The notes under the pieces: model-generated | Seen by the model: the letters and a program-made list of their open reading frames with translations, nothing else | What the model was told of the DNA's origin: nothing | Database searches by the model: none | Shown: positions 36,480 through 48,101 of the stretch, piece by piece | Position numbering within the stretch: position 1 is the stretch's first letter | How the letters are laid out: every line of letters starts with the position of its first letter | Made by a program: the position numbers and the translations under genes | DNA from: Elmis aenea | Lineage: Eukaryota; Arthropoda; Insecta; Coleoptera; Elmidae | Direction of reading: 5' to 3' | NCBI GenBank assembly: GCA_947652605.1 | Contig: OX393581.1 | Coordinates: 30,622,788 to 30,686,787 of the forward strand | DNA: 64,000 bases

Positions 36480-36790
36480 ATCAGTTCTTAAAGGCAACAT
36501 TAAACACAAAAAAATGATCCGGTGGAAGAAAACGAGAGACAATTAACTTAGAATTATAAAAGAAGATGTAAGTCTCGGTTCAACTAAGAAAACTCGTTAA
36601 GACCAAGTAACAATAACAAGACTCACAATCAGAATAGGACACACGTATATAACTTACAGCCACCTACTCCGAAAAAAAACATCCACCCCTATGAGACAAG
36701 TGTAATAGGTACTACCAACACATTAGAAGGAAGACATAGTTGAATTTTTAAAGGCTACTACCGATTTTTAGGTAAAATACCCGCAAATAA
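36480..36790 (+). pseudogene. Jockey-like retrotransposon 3' fragment
   Basis: Plus-strand reading shows MIRWKKTRDN, then TITRLTIRIGHTYITYSHLL. This corresponds to the well-conserved Jockey-clade C-terminal motif RLRIGHTRLTHSYLL with a two-residue disruption. It is followed by RKKTSTPMRQV and, after stops, IVEFLKATTDF near the end of the protein. The order fits the end of ORF2, including the RNase H-side tail. It is short, frameshifted and lacks the RT core. It is probably unrelated to the fragment at 6930. Confidence 0.6.
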
Positions 36791-37206
36791 TCATAAGAAA
36801 CGAGGTAACTCCAAAAATATTATATTTAGACATAAAACATGCTGAATAACTTTGAAAGATAATTAATTTTCTACAAGAAAATGTAAAAATATATAAGGTG
36901 TTTCATTAAAAAAAAGACATGCGTTTAAAGTTTTGCGAAATGGACCGAGTATAACGAACACCCTGTATATTAATTTAAAAATGTAACTAGTCAACAATTA
37001 TTACGACACTATTGTCTAATAAATTACCAGAGTAAATTGGTCTGGTGTTGTTATGTTAATAAATATAAATGTTTTTATAAAGGTCTGCATCTGTCAAAAT
37101 TTTCAAAGAAAACGTTAATAACTCAAAAACGGTTCATTTTAGACATAAACAACCTATAATATTTTTGAAAGAGAATTTAATTTAACATCCAAAAGTTATA
37201 AAATAT

Positions 37207-37512
37207 ACAGGATGTTCCATATAAAAAAACAATATTTGTTAACAGTGCGCAAAAACAAAACCTGTGTATAGTTAAAAATAATTTTAGGTTATGTAGTAAA
37301 CAACTTTTATATTTAATTTTTTTAAATATTATTACTAATAACAGAGCTATCGAATAATTTGTCTTGTCTGGGATATAACAAATTTACCATGTATGTAGCT
37401 TTTTTCACCATATAAGACATTTTTTAACACTAACAATTTTATTAGATTATTTAGGATTTTCCTGAAATTAAACAAAATCATGGAGATGGTAATCATACCT
37501 GGAACACCCTGT
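37207..37512. mobile_element. Short DNA element with ACAGGATGTTCCA ends
   Basis: The left end is ATACAGGATGTTCCATAT and the right end CTGGAACACCCTGTTT; the terminal inverted repeat is short and imperfect. The interior is A/T-rich with no frame. Just upstream, 36896-36967 contains AAGGTGTTTCATT and AACACCCTGTATATT, possibly a smaller relative. Confidence 0.45.
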
Positions 37513-37566
37513 TTTCCTGTTGTATTTTCAAAAATTGTCTAAAGGATTCTTTTATTTTTTGTTATA

Positions 37567-37996
37567 AAGGGTGGACCACACAGAAGGGTCACTATTGGGA
37601 TCTCGTAAACGGTAAAAGCTACATAAAACTTTAAATCAGACAAATTGTTCCCCTTTCTGGGACCTATTCAGTGATGCTTTAATGTTTAAAAATAGTTCCA
37701 TGGCACGCTAGACAATGAAGCAAAATCAAAAGGGTCGTTAATATCTCGGTTATATTTGTTGGTAGGTACAAAAATATTTTTGGGGAAAAAGTTGTAGATT
37801 TTTTTAACGCTGTAAAATGAAAACATTATTTTTCCAATATTGTTTAAATTCATGGCACTCTATAGCGTGCGATGGAACTTTTTTAAAACATTTAAGCATC
37901 ACTGAACAGGGCTCAGAAAGGGAAACAATTTATCTAATTTAAACTTTTTTGTAGCTCTTACCGTTTACGAGATCCCATCTATGTGGACCACCCTGT
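37567..37996. mobile_element. Foldback element (430 bp, family F, copy 1)
   Basis: The left arm starts AAGGGTGGACCACACAGAAG and includes GGGATCTCGTAAACGGTAAA. The right arm includes TTTACGAGATCCC and ends TGTGGACCACCCTGTA. Inner matches include GCATCACTGAA / TTCAGTGATGC and AGTTCCATGGCACGC / GCGTGCGATGGAACTT. It has no coding capacity. A larger copy is at 50640-51290. Confidence 0.82.
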
Positions 37997-40272
37997 ATAA
38001 CACAAAAATCAAATAATTGGACACTATTGGTATTATCAACGAATTCAAGATTATTTTTAGTTTAATATGAAAAAATGTGAAGAGATTTATAACTAACACA
38101 AGCCAATCGCTAATATAGCAGAATTACTTTAAATTGAAAAAAGGGTGAACCTGTCCTAAAGGAGATTTTCCAATTCGTACTGTTAACAAACGTAGACGCA
38201 TTAACTAATTTATCATTTGATGATTTAATCAATAAACTACAAACCAATGATTAAAAAAACACGACACTGAAATAGCAACAGTCGTGAAGAATCTATTATA
38301 CATAATTTGCGTGCATAATAACTACGATTGATTGATAGTTGTGTCCGTTGTTTCACCTATGTACTGTTTAGGTAAGGCAATGTTCTTTAGAAAGGATTAC
38401 AATGAACATTTTTCCTTAATAATTATACAGCCGAATGAGCACAAGGTAATTTTTACTGTCTATTTAAATTTACAGTTTTGTTCAAAAATTTTGAAGTACA
38501 ATTGCTTCGTTTCACAAATATAATAAAGACAACTAAAAAGCTAAAACACTAAAACACTAAGACCAACGTTTTTTTGTTTCATATAAGTGTTGCTATTATT
38601 TACCGTAAACCAGCACATCTGGACTAATAGAGTAAGTTACTAATTATGGTAAACTCTAATGTCACACGCATTTTAATGTCTTAAATAGATTATATAACAC
38701 CAAAAGTGTTTTAAGGCTAGTACCACATATTTGTTGTTTTAAAATATACACCCGTACTATACCGGAAAAATAAAAGAAGTGTGGTGTTTTTTTAAATTTC
38801 TTTTTAAGAACACAAATTTCAAATTGTAGAATATTGTAAAATAAAAAATTTAAGAATAAGAAGTCATATTTTGAACATCTTGTGTACTAGATTATCTTTC
38901 CGGACTTACATTTAAAGATAATGTTTTTCTCTTTACAATGATATAATATTGTATATGTCTATTTTCAAAAATAAGCGAAATAACCTAACAAAATGCAAAA
39001 TCTTAAGATAAAACTCAAGGTTGCCATGAAAAAAAAAACAGTAACCGACTTTAATAGTTTTATTTCTACCCTTGCTTGTCTATTATAATAATTGTGTTAA
39101 CTGAAAATATTGTAAATCGACATATGTAAATATTTTAAATCCATTTTTGCTAAGAGGTATAAAATACATTCATATTATGACTATTAGGGTGATTATTTTA
39201 ATTTTGCATTACATTTGTTTTAATGTCACTGTTTAAAGAGAAAATAATCTTTAAATCTAAGTCATCACCTACTACGACTGCCATTAAAAAAAAAGTTGTT
39301 TTGTCAAATATTTCGAAAGGTAATTTATAAATAAAAATCTGACTATCACCATCTTATAGCAAACAAAATCTTCAAAACATTTTTCCTCTGGCGTTTTTGT
39401 GTATTCGCAACAATAGCCGAGATATTTAAGTGTAAAAATTTTGATCGATTTCGGTTTTTTCGTTATATCACGCAAGCCATGGAATTTTTAAACAAAACAA
39501 GATCCTGTTTAAATTACACTCCTAAATAGCTAACTTTTGTCCCATTTAACCAACATTGTATTTTCACTATTTACGGAGATAGCAATAGTGTCCCATGGAA
39601 AAGTGAAGCACCCTGTATATCTCGACATATCGAAAAACAATCACTTGTTTAAAATGGGACTTCTTTGTACAAAAGTTATCAAATTACATTTTTTTCGAAT
39701 TTTGCAATCTGTACCAACATATTTTAGGGATTTTGCAAAACCTAACCCGAAGTATTTTAATGCCTGTTGGTTTTGCATTTAAACAGAAATTTCAAACACG
39801 CTATGAGGAATTTTAAGAAATTCACCAAAGTTTAATAAAATTTAAGAAACGTTAAAATTTAACGCACCACTTCCAATTTTTAATTGCAAAGCCTCCAGTC
39901 AATAGCCTTTAATTAGCCATTATACTATCCAATTTTTTGAGAATTTTGTAAGGTTAATATTTAGAATACAGAAACTGTTCAAGTCTATGAAACTGTGATT
40001 GTTTATAAATATTTTCAAAGTCAAGAGAATACACTTTTTGGCACGGTGGGGGATGGCGGCTCATTTGCAACTTTTTAAAGGTCTCTGGCTGTAAATTTGG
40101 TTCAGATATGTTTCTATTGACGGGCCACATTGAATGGAGGTTGTGACTGAAAAAGGTTTGCTGATCACTGATGTAACGCTACAACTGCATCAATTACGTT
40201 AGTAATTGGACAACTAAACAACCCACACAATAATTTATTACGTACATCGTGCCTTTTGTGATATATACGATA
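37997..40272. other. AT-rich intergenic DNA with a possible solo hAT end at 40170
   Basis: No gene was recognised. Near 40030-40170, GGCACGGTGGGGGATGGCGG and GACGGGCCACATTG are followed by GGTTTGCTGATCACTG. This resembles hAT termini (CAGTGATCAGCAAACC inverted), but no partner end was found. Frames at 38332, 39284 and 39537 look like chance. Confidence 0.35.
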
Positions 40273-40988
40273 TACGTGTGTCCAAAAGGTATGGAATATG
40301 CTATAGTATATCTCAGTAAATATCCACTTTAGGGAAAAATGTCCACCATAAGACAAAATTAAAATACTTTTTTTTCGAATAACAAAAGCGCAATGAAAAA
40401 CAATTGAATTTTTTTAAATGACAAGGTACTCCTATATTATATCTACTCATTTGATAGCAACTTTTTTTTTCTTTTCAATGATGGGGTCACCTTAAAAATT
40501 AAGTGTATGCTACGACGCCGGAGAATATCGAAAAAAAGATCGTATTAGAGAAATTACACCTGAAATGGTTGGAAAACCGAGTTTATCATTGCCAAGCTGT
40601 AAATGGTTCACAGTTTGAACATTTATTGTAGATTTCGTCAAAAAATTATAGTTCTTATGATGTTTTTGTTAGAAATAAATACTAATCAATTAAAATAATT
40701 TTTGCGTTTTTCTCAAAAAGTTGCTTAAGTAAGGGTACTAAAGTTTTGCATCATTGAAAAGAGCAAAATAAATCTCTATCAAATGAGTATAATTTAAAGG
40801 GGTGCCTTTTCATTTAAAAAAATGCAATTGTTTTTCATTGCGCTTTAGTTATTCGAAAAAATTGAATTTAAATTTTGTCTTATGGTGGAAAACTAAGTAC
40901 CAAACAACTTTTATTCAAAACATTTTTCCCTAAAGTGGATATTTACTGAGATATATAGCATATTCCATACCTTTTGGACACACTGTAT
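40273..40988. mobile_element. Foldback DNA element (family D, copy 2)
   Basis: The ends ACGTGTGTCCAAAAGGTATG and CATACCTTTTGGACACACTG match the copy at 22080-22838 closely. The interior phrases are the same: TATCCACTTTAGGGAAAAAT, TGTAGATTTCGTCAAAAAAT and TTCTTATGATGTTTTTGTTA. The left arm lacks the segment AAAGTTGTTTGGTAC that the right arm retains, a small internal deletion. Confidence 0.85.
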
Positions 40989-41796
40989 ATGTCGAACCAC
41001 AGCACACAAGTTCTCAAAATGAAACACCAAAATTAAGAAATTCATTTATTATCATAAATTTCAAAATGTAAGGTGAAAACCATGTGTTTGTATTATCACC
41101 AATTATGTCAAAAATCAGAATATATATTCGACATTATTGACACTATTCAACATACACGAAAATTATTATGAAACTATTAACAGAGTTCTATAATTAATGT
41201 TATTAAGGATTTCGACTGCGGCTTTTATAAATAATGACTTAATTTATGCTAATTAGTCCATGAGCGAGTTTATGTAAGACCGAAGGGACTATTAACGATA
41301 ATGTCACTAAAATCTTAAATTAGTTCAGCTTTAATCGATGATGGCCATTTAGATAAAGGTCCGTTTTTTGATTTTCTGTCACACTCCGTAAATTTCATAA
41401 TTTTTTTATTGCGTCTTACCTAACTTTAATGCGAAGATTAAAAATTGATAATTTAGAAAGGAAAATGGTTTATGGACCTATAGATGTGACGGTCATTGAA
41501 CAATCGTGTGAGTGATCAAAATTATAACGCCATCCAGAAGAAAAGGAGCATATTCGTGATGTTATTTTACGGATTGGCTAATTTCATGCGTAAACGAAAG
41601 GTCACTAGATTTACATTTTCTTTGCTTTGTGCGGAAATATATATATGGTGATGTTACGACATGGGTATCACAAGAAACGTCTAGTTGACGTGTCACTGTT
41701 ATCTGCAAAATTAACATTCTTGTGTAATTAAAACAAATGTATTTGTGGTTGGTTTTTGTATGGAATATAAAGTAATTGAGAATATTTTTGCCTTTT
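40989..41796. other. Non-repetitive intergenic segment, possible regulatory DNA
   Basis: No gene or terminus was recognised. The segment 41210-41700 has mixed composition and several homeodomain- or POU-like words (TTTATGCTAATTAG, TTAATCGATGATGG, GGATTGGCTAATTTCATG). It is one of the few unique-looking blocks outside the cuticular gene. A regulatory role is speculation. Confidence 0.25.
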
Positions 41797-41945
41797 ATAC
41801 AGGGTGGACAAAATTCGAATGTTTTACGGGGTATCTCGGTTACCGTAATAGTTGACGAGAATCTGATATCAGTCTTTTGGGCTATTTTTTGTGTGAAAAG
41901 AACGGCTATGTTATCAGATTTTTTATTTTTAGTTTATTTTGAGTA
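41797..41945 (+). mobile_element. One-armed copy of foldback family C
   Basis: TACAGGGTGGACAAAATTCG, then CGGGGTATCTCGGTTACCG, GAATCTGATATCAGTC and GGGCTATTTTTTGTG follow the left arm of the element at 18867 in order and spacing. The match fades near 41945 and no opposite arm follows. This is a truncated or recombined copy. Confidence 0.65.
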
Positions 41946-42202
41946 GGTAATTATTTTTTTTTAACAGAAGTTTTTATTAAATGGCCTACTAGCTCAAATT
42001 AGTTATTTTTTGCATTTTTTACAAACATTTCATAGTATAACCCTACTAAAAGTCTAGATCTAGACCGTTGAAATGTACTGAATATGCTCTACAAGAATAC
42101 ACCAAAAAAATTATACCAAACAATTTTTAAAAAATGTCGGTAACGTCACAACAAATAAATGAAGGTGTTTGAAACAAAATTGTTTCGTCAAGTTGTAGCT
42201 AA

Positions 42203-42518
42203 GCGCCCCTGCACACGAGCGTCAAGTTGACGCGCGATATCCCGCGATAAATGTTCGCGCGTCTTGGCTTTACATTAAACTATATTGGCGACTGCACACG
42301 AGCGGTAAATAGACGCGCGATGGTACGAACTGACGCGCGATAATTTATAGGCGCGCGAGATCTGCCACATCGCGCGTCAAAGGATAGGCTGGTGCATGTC
42401 AAACTGAATTATGAGCCGCGGCGAGCGAGAAATTGCCGCCGTGTGCAGAGTCCAGCGATAACACCCGCGCGTCACGAAATGTATCGCGCGTCAACTTGAC
42501 GCTCGTGTGCAGGGGCGC
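42203..42518. mobile_element. GC-rich MITE (316 bp), Harbinger-like
   Basis: The ends are GCGCCCCTGCACACGAGCGT and ACGCTCGTGTGCAGGGGCGC, a perfect inverted repeat continuing through CAAGTTGACGCGCGAT for about 36 bp. Direct flanks are CTAAG / CTAAG, overlapping the first or last G, so the duplication is TAA or up to 5 bp. TAA would fit PIF/Harbinger. The interior is full of GCGCGA / TCGCGC words and is CpG-rich in an A/T-rich region. Confidence 0.75.
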
Positions 42519-43672
42519 TAAGACATCCCATTTAATAATATATATGGTTTTTGATGGTTAAATCACAATTGAAGTCGCTATAGTCTTGGGCCCATTTTGT
42601 AGAACGGAATGTATTTACAATATGAATTTTTGAAGGTTTAAGTTTCAATTTAATTTAGTTATTTTCATTTTTTATAATATCTTAAAATAGTTTTTCGCCA
42701 TTAACATTTGCAAAACTGTTACATAGTTATAAGTTAAATTAGAGATACCGTCAAATTAAAGAGTAATTTTATTGTTTTTTGGTTTACCTAAACAACAACA
42801 GCTTATCAATACGAACCAAAATGTATATACAAAAAAAAAATACATTAATTTTAAAATGAAAGAAGCTTATTTTATAAACTGCAAGAAAGGACAAAAACGA
42901 ATTGTTTTTAAACACTATCGTATTTATCGTATTCACCCAATAGATATCAAATTTATTAAGTAAGCAAATATCCTTGAACTAATATTTTGCATTTATTCGT
43001 CCTCCAATACGACAAACTTTAAACTTTAAGTTTGAACACACAAGTTATTTTCAATAAATAAATAATTATATTCATAAATACCCATTATTTACGCGCATTG
43101 CATGAATTTTAGAACGAAAACTTATTACGTAAAAACTGAAGAAAATATATTTAAAATTTATTCCAAAGTAAAAGTTAATTTAATATAACTACACTAATAT
43201 TTATTTTGTTATTTACATTAATACTGGATTAACGTCGATTAAGGATGCTGTTTAGTAACAAGAAACAAGTAATGTAGCTAATACGACAGTATTTATTATA
43301 ATAAAAGTAAATATCTTGTACTCTTGTTGGCAAATCGGTTTAACGAAAACAGTTACAGCATTTTTACTTCATTAGGAAAGTTATAGAATAAGCACAGCTT
43401 TCTCTATTTAATTGATTTTTCACAATAAATGATATCTTAACAGAGCATCCAATTTCGAATATAACTTATATAATCGCATGTGCTAATTATTGCTTTGGCA
43501 CTTTTTATAGCAAATAATTCAATGTTGTGCACAGTGCACAATTTAAATCAATGTCTTTTTATACTTTCTCATACACAAATGACTTCTGTTTTGTAGAGTT
43601 TATAATGTGAAACAATGATTGTTGCACCGAACCACATTTTTTTCTTGGACTATAATCACGCACATCGTAAGG
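42519..43672. other. AT-rich intergenic DNA, nothing recognised
   Basis: Only chance frames (for example 42772-42963) and homopolymer-rich sequence were seen. Confidence 0.45.
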
Positions 43673-43880
43673 CAGTGGTTTCCAACCTTTTTGTACCTCC
43701 GCCCCCCTTTTTCATTAAAAAAAAATTGCGCCCCCTCACTTTTCGGAACAATCTAATTTTATAAAAACTGTCCTGATATAATAATTATTTGATGGGCTAC
43801 AAAACAATTGTATTCAAAAATGATATTTTCGTTACAGCTAACGCCCTAGAGGGGCGCGCCTCACAGGTTGGAAACCACTG
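43673..43880 (-). mobile_element. hAT-type MITE (208 bp), GGTTTCCAACC family, copy 2
   Basis: The ends CAGTGGTTTCCAACC and GGTTGGAAACCACTG are perfect inverted repeats. The 8-bp target duplication TCGTAAGG is at 43665-43672 and 43881-43888. Interior CCGCCCCCC and GGGCGCGCCTC show it is a relative, inverted and shorter, of the MITE at 33289-33546. Confidence 0.92.
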
Positions 43881-44927
43881 TCGTAAGGCTCTGGTCACCC
43901 TTACAACCAGTGGCGAGGATTCCTGAGTTAAAACAAATTGATATATGTAAATAAATCGAAGTAAACAAAAAACCAGAGTAATGCTAAGCTTTAAAAAAAA
44001 ATCGATCAAAAACCAAAGTATTTTAATTACAAGTAACAACTAAATTAAGTATAATCATTTCAGAGTAATGCTGTAATTCTGTATTTGGTAAATAGTTACC
44101 GACTCTTCGTGTACTCGTTTGATGAAAAAACCAGACTAACTTATACGGTACCTAGAAAATGCATGCATGGTTTCTATGTAAACAATTATTCTATAGCACT
44201 AGGTAATTGCAAAACCCTTATCTGTTAAGAAAAACATTCAGTATAATTTTGTTTTTACCACCTTTCTCGTACCTTTTTTACGCTATTATTAAAATGAATT
44301 TAAAAAATGCTGTGATGGCTGCTTGTCTATTTCAAAAACGTGCAACTACTTGCTAATATAACAAAAACAAACAAAAATCTGATAGGGCTATATCAGAAGG
44401 ATATTGTGGATGAGGCAGTATTTTCTTAATTTTTTTACTTGGCAAGGTTAAACTATATGAGGATAGTACTTGTCTTAGTGAAATATATTCATTTCTTGTT
44501 TCGGTATAAGTATTAAAACATGTTTTGTTGACGTGTTCTTGTGTAAAGTACTATTTCTATCGGTTGGAGTAACTCCTGATTTTAAATTTTCTTAAACTAT
44601 CGTTAATCACATTCCATAATTTTATTTTATTTTTGTCTTTTTTACTTCCTCTTATCTAGAAACTATTGTTGCATAAAACCTATTGATGGCTTTAAAACAT
44701 ATTCGTTATAATAATGATTAAGGAGTGATACACCCAGATGCTAAGCCAGTGGCGTAAATAGGGGTAAGCCGTCGCATACGGGTTCGAAGCCCCAGGGGCC
44801 CTTAGACGTTCTGTTGAATTAGATTTACATATTTAAGCTTTAAATTTAAAAGTAGTAATAGAAACTGATTGTGATTTTTGTCTCTGTAAAAACATATGTA
44901 CATGAGGCAAATAGGGGCTCTTGGAAC
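43881..44927. other. AT-rich DNA with a solo hAT-like end at about 44747
   Basis: CCAGTGGCGTAAATAGGGGT at 44746 resembles the CAGTGGCGTAGC hAT terminus and is followed by GCATACGGGTTCGAAGCCCC and AGGGGCCC. No partner terminus was found. The rest is A/T-rich with no recognised feature. Confidence 0.35.
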
Positions 44928-45267
44928 CAGGGCTGCGGAGTCGGGAAAAAAAAGTCGACTCCGACTCCTGATAATTTTAGTACCTAGGTCGACTCCGACT
45001 CCGAAAAAATTAAATACTAAGACATTTTATGGTGTGTAATATAAGAAGAAAAAAAATAAGTATAAAAAAATTATTTAAAATTTGAGTTTTAATTTTGCGG
45101 CAAAGGACCACCTCGCAATTGTTTGTTGTACCCGGAGTCGGAGTCGGAGTCGGTACATTTTTTCCGACTCCGACTCCGACTCCACTGACCAGAAATTTCT
45201 CCTAAACTCCGACTCCGACTCCGACTCCGACTCCGACTCCGACTCCGACTCCGACTCCACAGCCCTG
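44928..45267. mobile_element. hAT-type MITE (340 bp) containing a GACTCC hexamer array
   Basis: The ends are CAGGGCTGCGGAGTCGG and CCGACTCCACAGCCCTG. An exact 8-bp target duplication CTTGGAAC is at 44920-44927 and 45268-45275. Both termini and the interior carry GGAGTC / GACTCC words. The short Arg-Ser and Asp-Ser frames across it are products of the microsatellite. Confidence 0.92.
45133..45255. repeat. GACTCC / GGAGTC hexanucleotide microsatellite
   Basis: Four GGAGTC units (45133-45152) are followed by CCGACTCCGACTCCGACTCC (about 45164-45183). A longer uninterrupted run of about eight GACTCC units lies at 45209-45257. The two blocks are in opposite orientation, so they can pair. Confidence 0.85.
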
Positions 45268-46216
45268 CTTGGAACTACCACAAAAACTAAGCTATACCAC
45301 TGTGCTATGCAGTATGCACATCAAAACGTTAATTGAAAGCAGGGATTGAGAACGGAACAAAAACGAAAACGTTAAACAAAATAAACCGACATTTTTATAG
45401 GAACGAAAACGAAATTATTGTTTTTCGTTCAAGAGCGAAAACGAAAAATAGTTCCTAAAACCGCTTTTAACCGGTTTTATTTCTATTTAATTGTTATTCA
45501 TTAAACCCAAATGCGAATTAACTGTCTATGCTGGTAAGATTCCCAAGGCAGTAAAATATCTCACTCGAAATAACTGAAAACTGAGCTTCACTTTTCTCCA
45601 TATATGTACTAACAGCTTTATTGCTACTACTTGCAATTTCGTGCAACACAAATAACTGTACATATATTCTCTCTTTCTAATTTGTTGATTGGATCATCAA
45701 TAAATAATATACACTTGATTGGATAACAAAAGGGCGCGTAATAATCACGTCATTTTTAACAATTTAAAAATATGACATTTGACATTGATGATCTATGGTT
45801 TGACATACTGGTGGTGTTTTTGCATCTAACGAGTGTTATACAAAATAAAAGGCACTAAATTTGTTTGGTTTTAGTTTAAATGTGTTTCACAATTTGTTAA
45901 ATTTAATATGGCAATTCGTAGTCTATATTATGCCGTCCATAATGATCAAAACCGAACATATCGCCGTTTACAATTTAGCTGAGGCCCACCGATTGCTGAG
46001 AAACAGAAACAAAAATGTAAATGGACTTTAAAATTTATCGCAAACATTTTATATCTCACATTTATCACCAAAAGTATCTACACAATAATCACGTTTTTTT
46101 TTTTAAATTTAAACGAATTAAACAAACTTTGCTGATTTACCTACATACTAATACATACGAAGTATTTATAATCTGAATAATCAAATAAGCGAATAATTGG
46201 GGTTTCATCATATTAA
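45268..46216. other. AT-rich DNA with an AACGAAAACGAAA-rich repeat at 45341-45480
   Basis: GCAGGGATTGAGAACGGAAC at 45341, followed by repeated AACGAAAACG words and their inverse TTTTTCGTTC, looks like one end of another CAGGG-type hAT MITE. No second end was identified. The rest shows nothing. Confidence 0.3.
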
Positions 46217-46330
46217 TAGGGTTGCCAATAGGGGTGGGCGATAAATATCGATGTAATTAGAAACCAGTAAATCAGCATTTTCACGATATTTCGTGAAAAG
46301 GAGGGCGAAGAACTTCCAAAAGTATAGAAA
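46217..46330 (+). mobile_element. Solo hAT termini: TAGGGTTGCCAA plus AGGGGTGGGCGATA
   Basis: TAGGGTTGCCAA at 46217-46228 matches the termini of the elements at 34378 and 49010. It is followed immediately by TAGGGGTGGGCGATAAATAT, the look of another MITE terminus. No partner ends or target duplications were found, so these are remnants. Confidence 0.4.
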
Positions 46331-46364
46331 GATCGATAACGATCACTTGTATCTATATCACAAG

Positions 46365-46790
46365 GTCCGGAAATCCGTGCCAATTTAGTTTATATGTTGC
46401 ATCTGCATGTATATGTTCAGACAGTAACGGAAGTTGTAAAAGCTTTTTTGACGGCATAAAAAATATAAATTCTTTATTATCGTAACAAATCTCATAGGTG
46501 ACAATAAATGGCTTAATATCATTTTCAGGTACAACTACATTTTCCAAAATCTTCTTTTCCAATTCGCCCAATGTAATGTTCGTTCTAATTTGTTTTTTTG
46601 ATTTAATTCTGGTATCGTTTTCAAACAGTGTTTTAATTTCACTTTTAAGTTATGTTTAGATAAGTTTTTAAGCTTATCGTGGTTATGTGGAAGATTAGAT
46701 CGATATAAAGGAACTTCGCTGTTTTCAGAGTTGAACACTAAACGAATACCTGAATCACACTGAGGTCCGTTTTGTTATGTATTGCAAAGA
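46365..46790 (-). pseudogene. MULE transposase N-terminal half, pseudogene
   Basis: Minus-strand reading gives CDSGIRLVFNSENSEVPLYR and LPHNHDKLKNLSKHNLKV, a FLYWCH/WRKY-type DNA-binding region with NHD. It continues through a frameshift near 46560 to YEICYDNKEFIFFMPSKKLL. The end is HIHADATYKLNWHGFP, which holds the first catalytic aspartate of the MULE DDE domain. The match stops at about 46360 where unrelated sequence begins, so the second half of the catalytic domain is missing. The motif variant differs from the MULE at 54047, so these are two families. Confidence 0.75.
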
Positions 46791-48101
46791 GTGTACTTTT
46801 TATGAAGTTTGTATTTTTTTTATAGCTAATTAAAATATTTTGTATTATAACACACACTTTAAATTTTATATTAAACATTTATAATTTTATAGCAAACCTA
46901 GTAAACTATTTGTAGCAAAAATATTTTTTTTTATTGCAAAATTTAATCCATTTACAGCAGTTTATTACAAGCCATTTTGATCATTCTGTATATTCACTTG
47001 TTTCGTAGTATATGCGCAAGTTATAAATAAAAAAATACAAGTAGGTAGTTAGCAAGAACTTAAATGTTTGCATTGTTATTATTAGGTAATTTATCAGTAG
47101 GTAGATAGTACTAATTTTTTAAGAAAAAATGTCAATTCAGATTTTACTGCTGTTAATTAATATAAGGCTCTGGAATGATTTCGTCCAATCACACGTAAAA
47201 TTATAGTTCTGTTTCTTTCACAAAAACATTTGGAATTACAATTTATTTAACAAAAGCGCTTACTTAAAACGCGTCACTAATAATATTCATTAACGATAAA
47301 TTATAAAATGATTCATTCTTGTTGTAGGAGAGAAAAAACAAAAGCTATCGACAAAATAAATCGGCAAGTAGGTTATGTAAAACAAGTGAACCTGTCAAAG
47401 TTAATCCAGTTTCAGTTCGTGATTACACATAAAAAAGTCGGTTTTTGGAGGCTGGTCTTGATTTTTTTGATAAATTTTATAATCCGGTTGGATTTTGCAA
47501 TAGTTTTATTAGATTACATTGTGTGGAAATATTGTAAATTTAAATTAGTTTTTTTTATACTTGAATGCATGCAGTAGTATCGATAGTAGTAGTAGCGCCT
47601 CCGGTTATATTTTTGTAGACTTGAATGTACATATCAAGACTATCTCTCCTTTCTCTTCTCTTTTGAACTTTAATATTATTTATTTCGTCTTAGATCTGCA
47701 AGCTGTGTAAATGTTTACGATTTTTAAAAATTCAACATTTCCTAGGTTGTTACAAGTATTAAATTGCATTTAATATCCTTTGAGAATGTATGTTTATAAT
47801 TAAGTGTCGCAGTAAAACGAGCAATTATGACATAGAACAAGCGAATAAACAACCAAGCAGAAAGTGGTGCGAGGTTTTTGTACTTCTTATAAGATCGTAC
47901 ATCCTACAGCTATCTTTATATAAAATCATTCATAACAGATGAAGGACGATAACAAACTGTTTAGCAATCTATTAACGTTCTACATATTAATTTGAACTTT
48001 TTTTTCCTTTGCACCACGAACTACAGTAAAACATTATGAACAAAAAAAACTATTTAAATTTCCATAAAAATTAACTTAAAATTAAGTCGTCCTAATATTT
48101 A
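46791..48101. other. AT-rich intergenic DNA, nothing recognised
   Basis: The frame at 47308-47577 has no recognisable domain. No transposon ends were found until the mariner terminus at 48102. Confidence 0.45.

Noticed and set aside
44750..44791. tRNA-derived SINE (TGGCGTAAATAGG and GGTTCGAAGCC as A and B boxes)
   Set aside because: The A box needs an extra base, no tRNA fold or poly-A tail is evident, and CAGTGGCGTA...GGGGCCC fits a hAT terminus better.
45075..45336. Ser-Glu and Ser-Asp/Arg-Ser repeat proteins on both strands
   Set aside because: They are translations of the GACTCC microsatellite inside a MITE.
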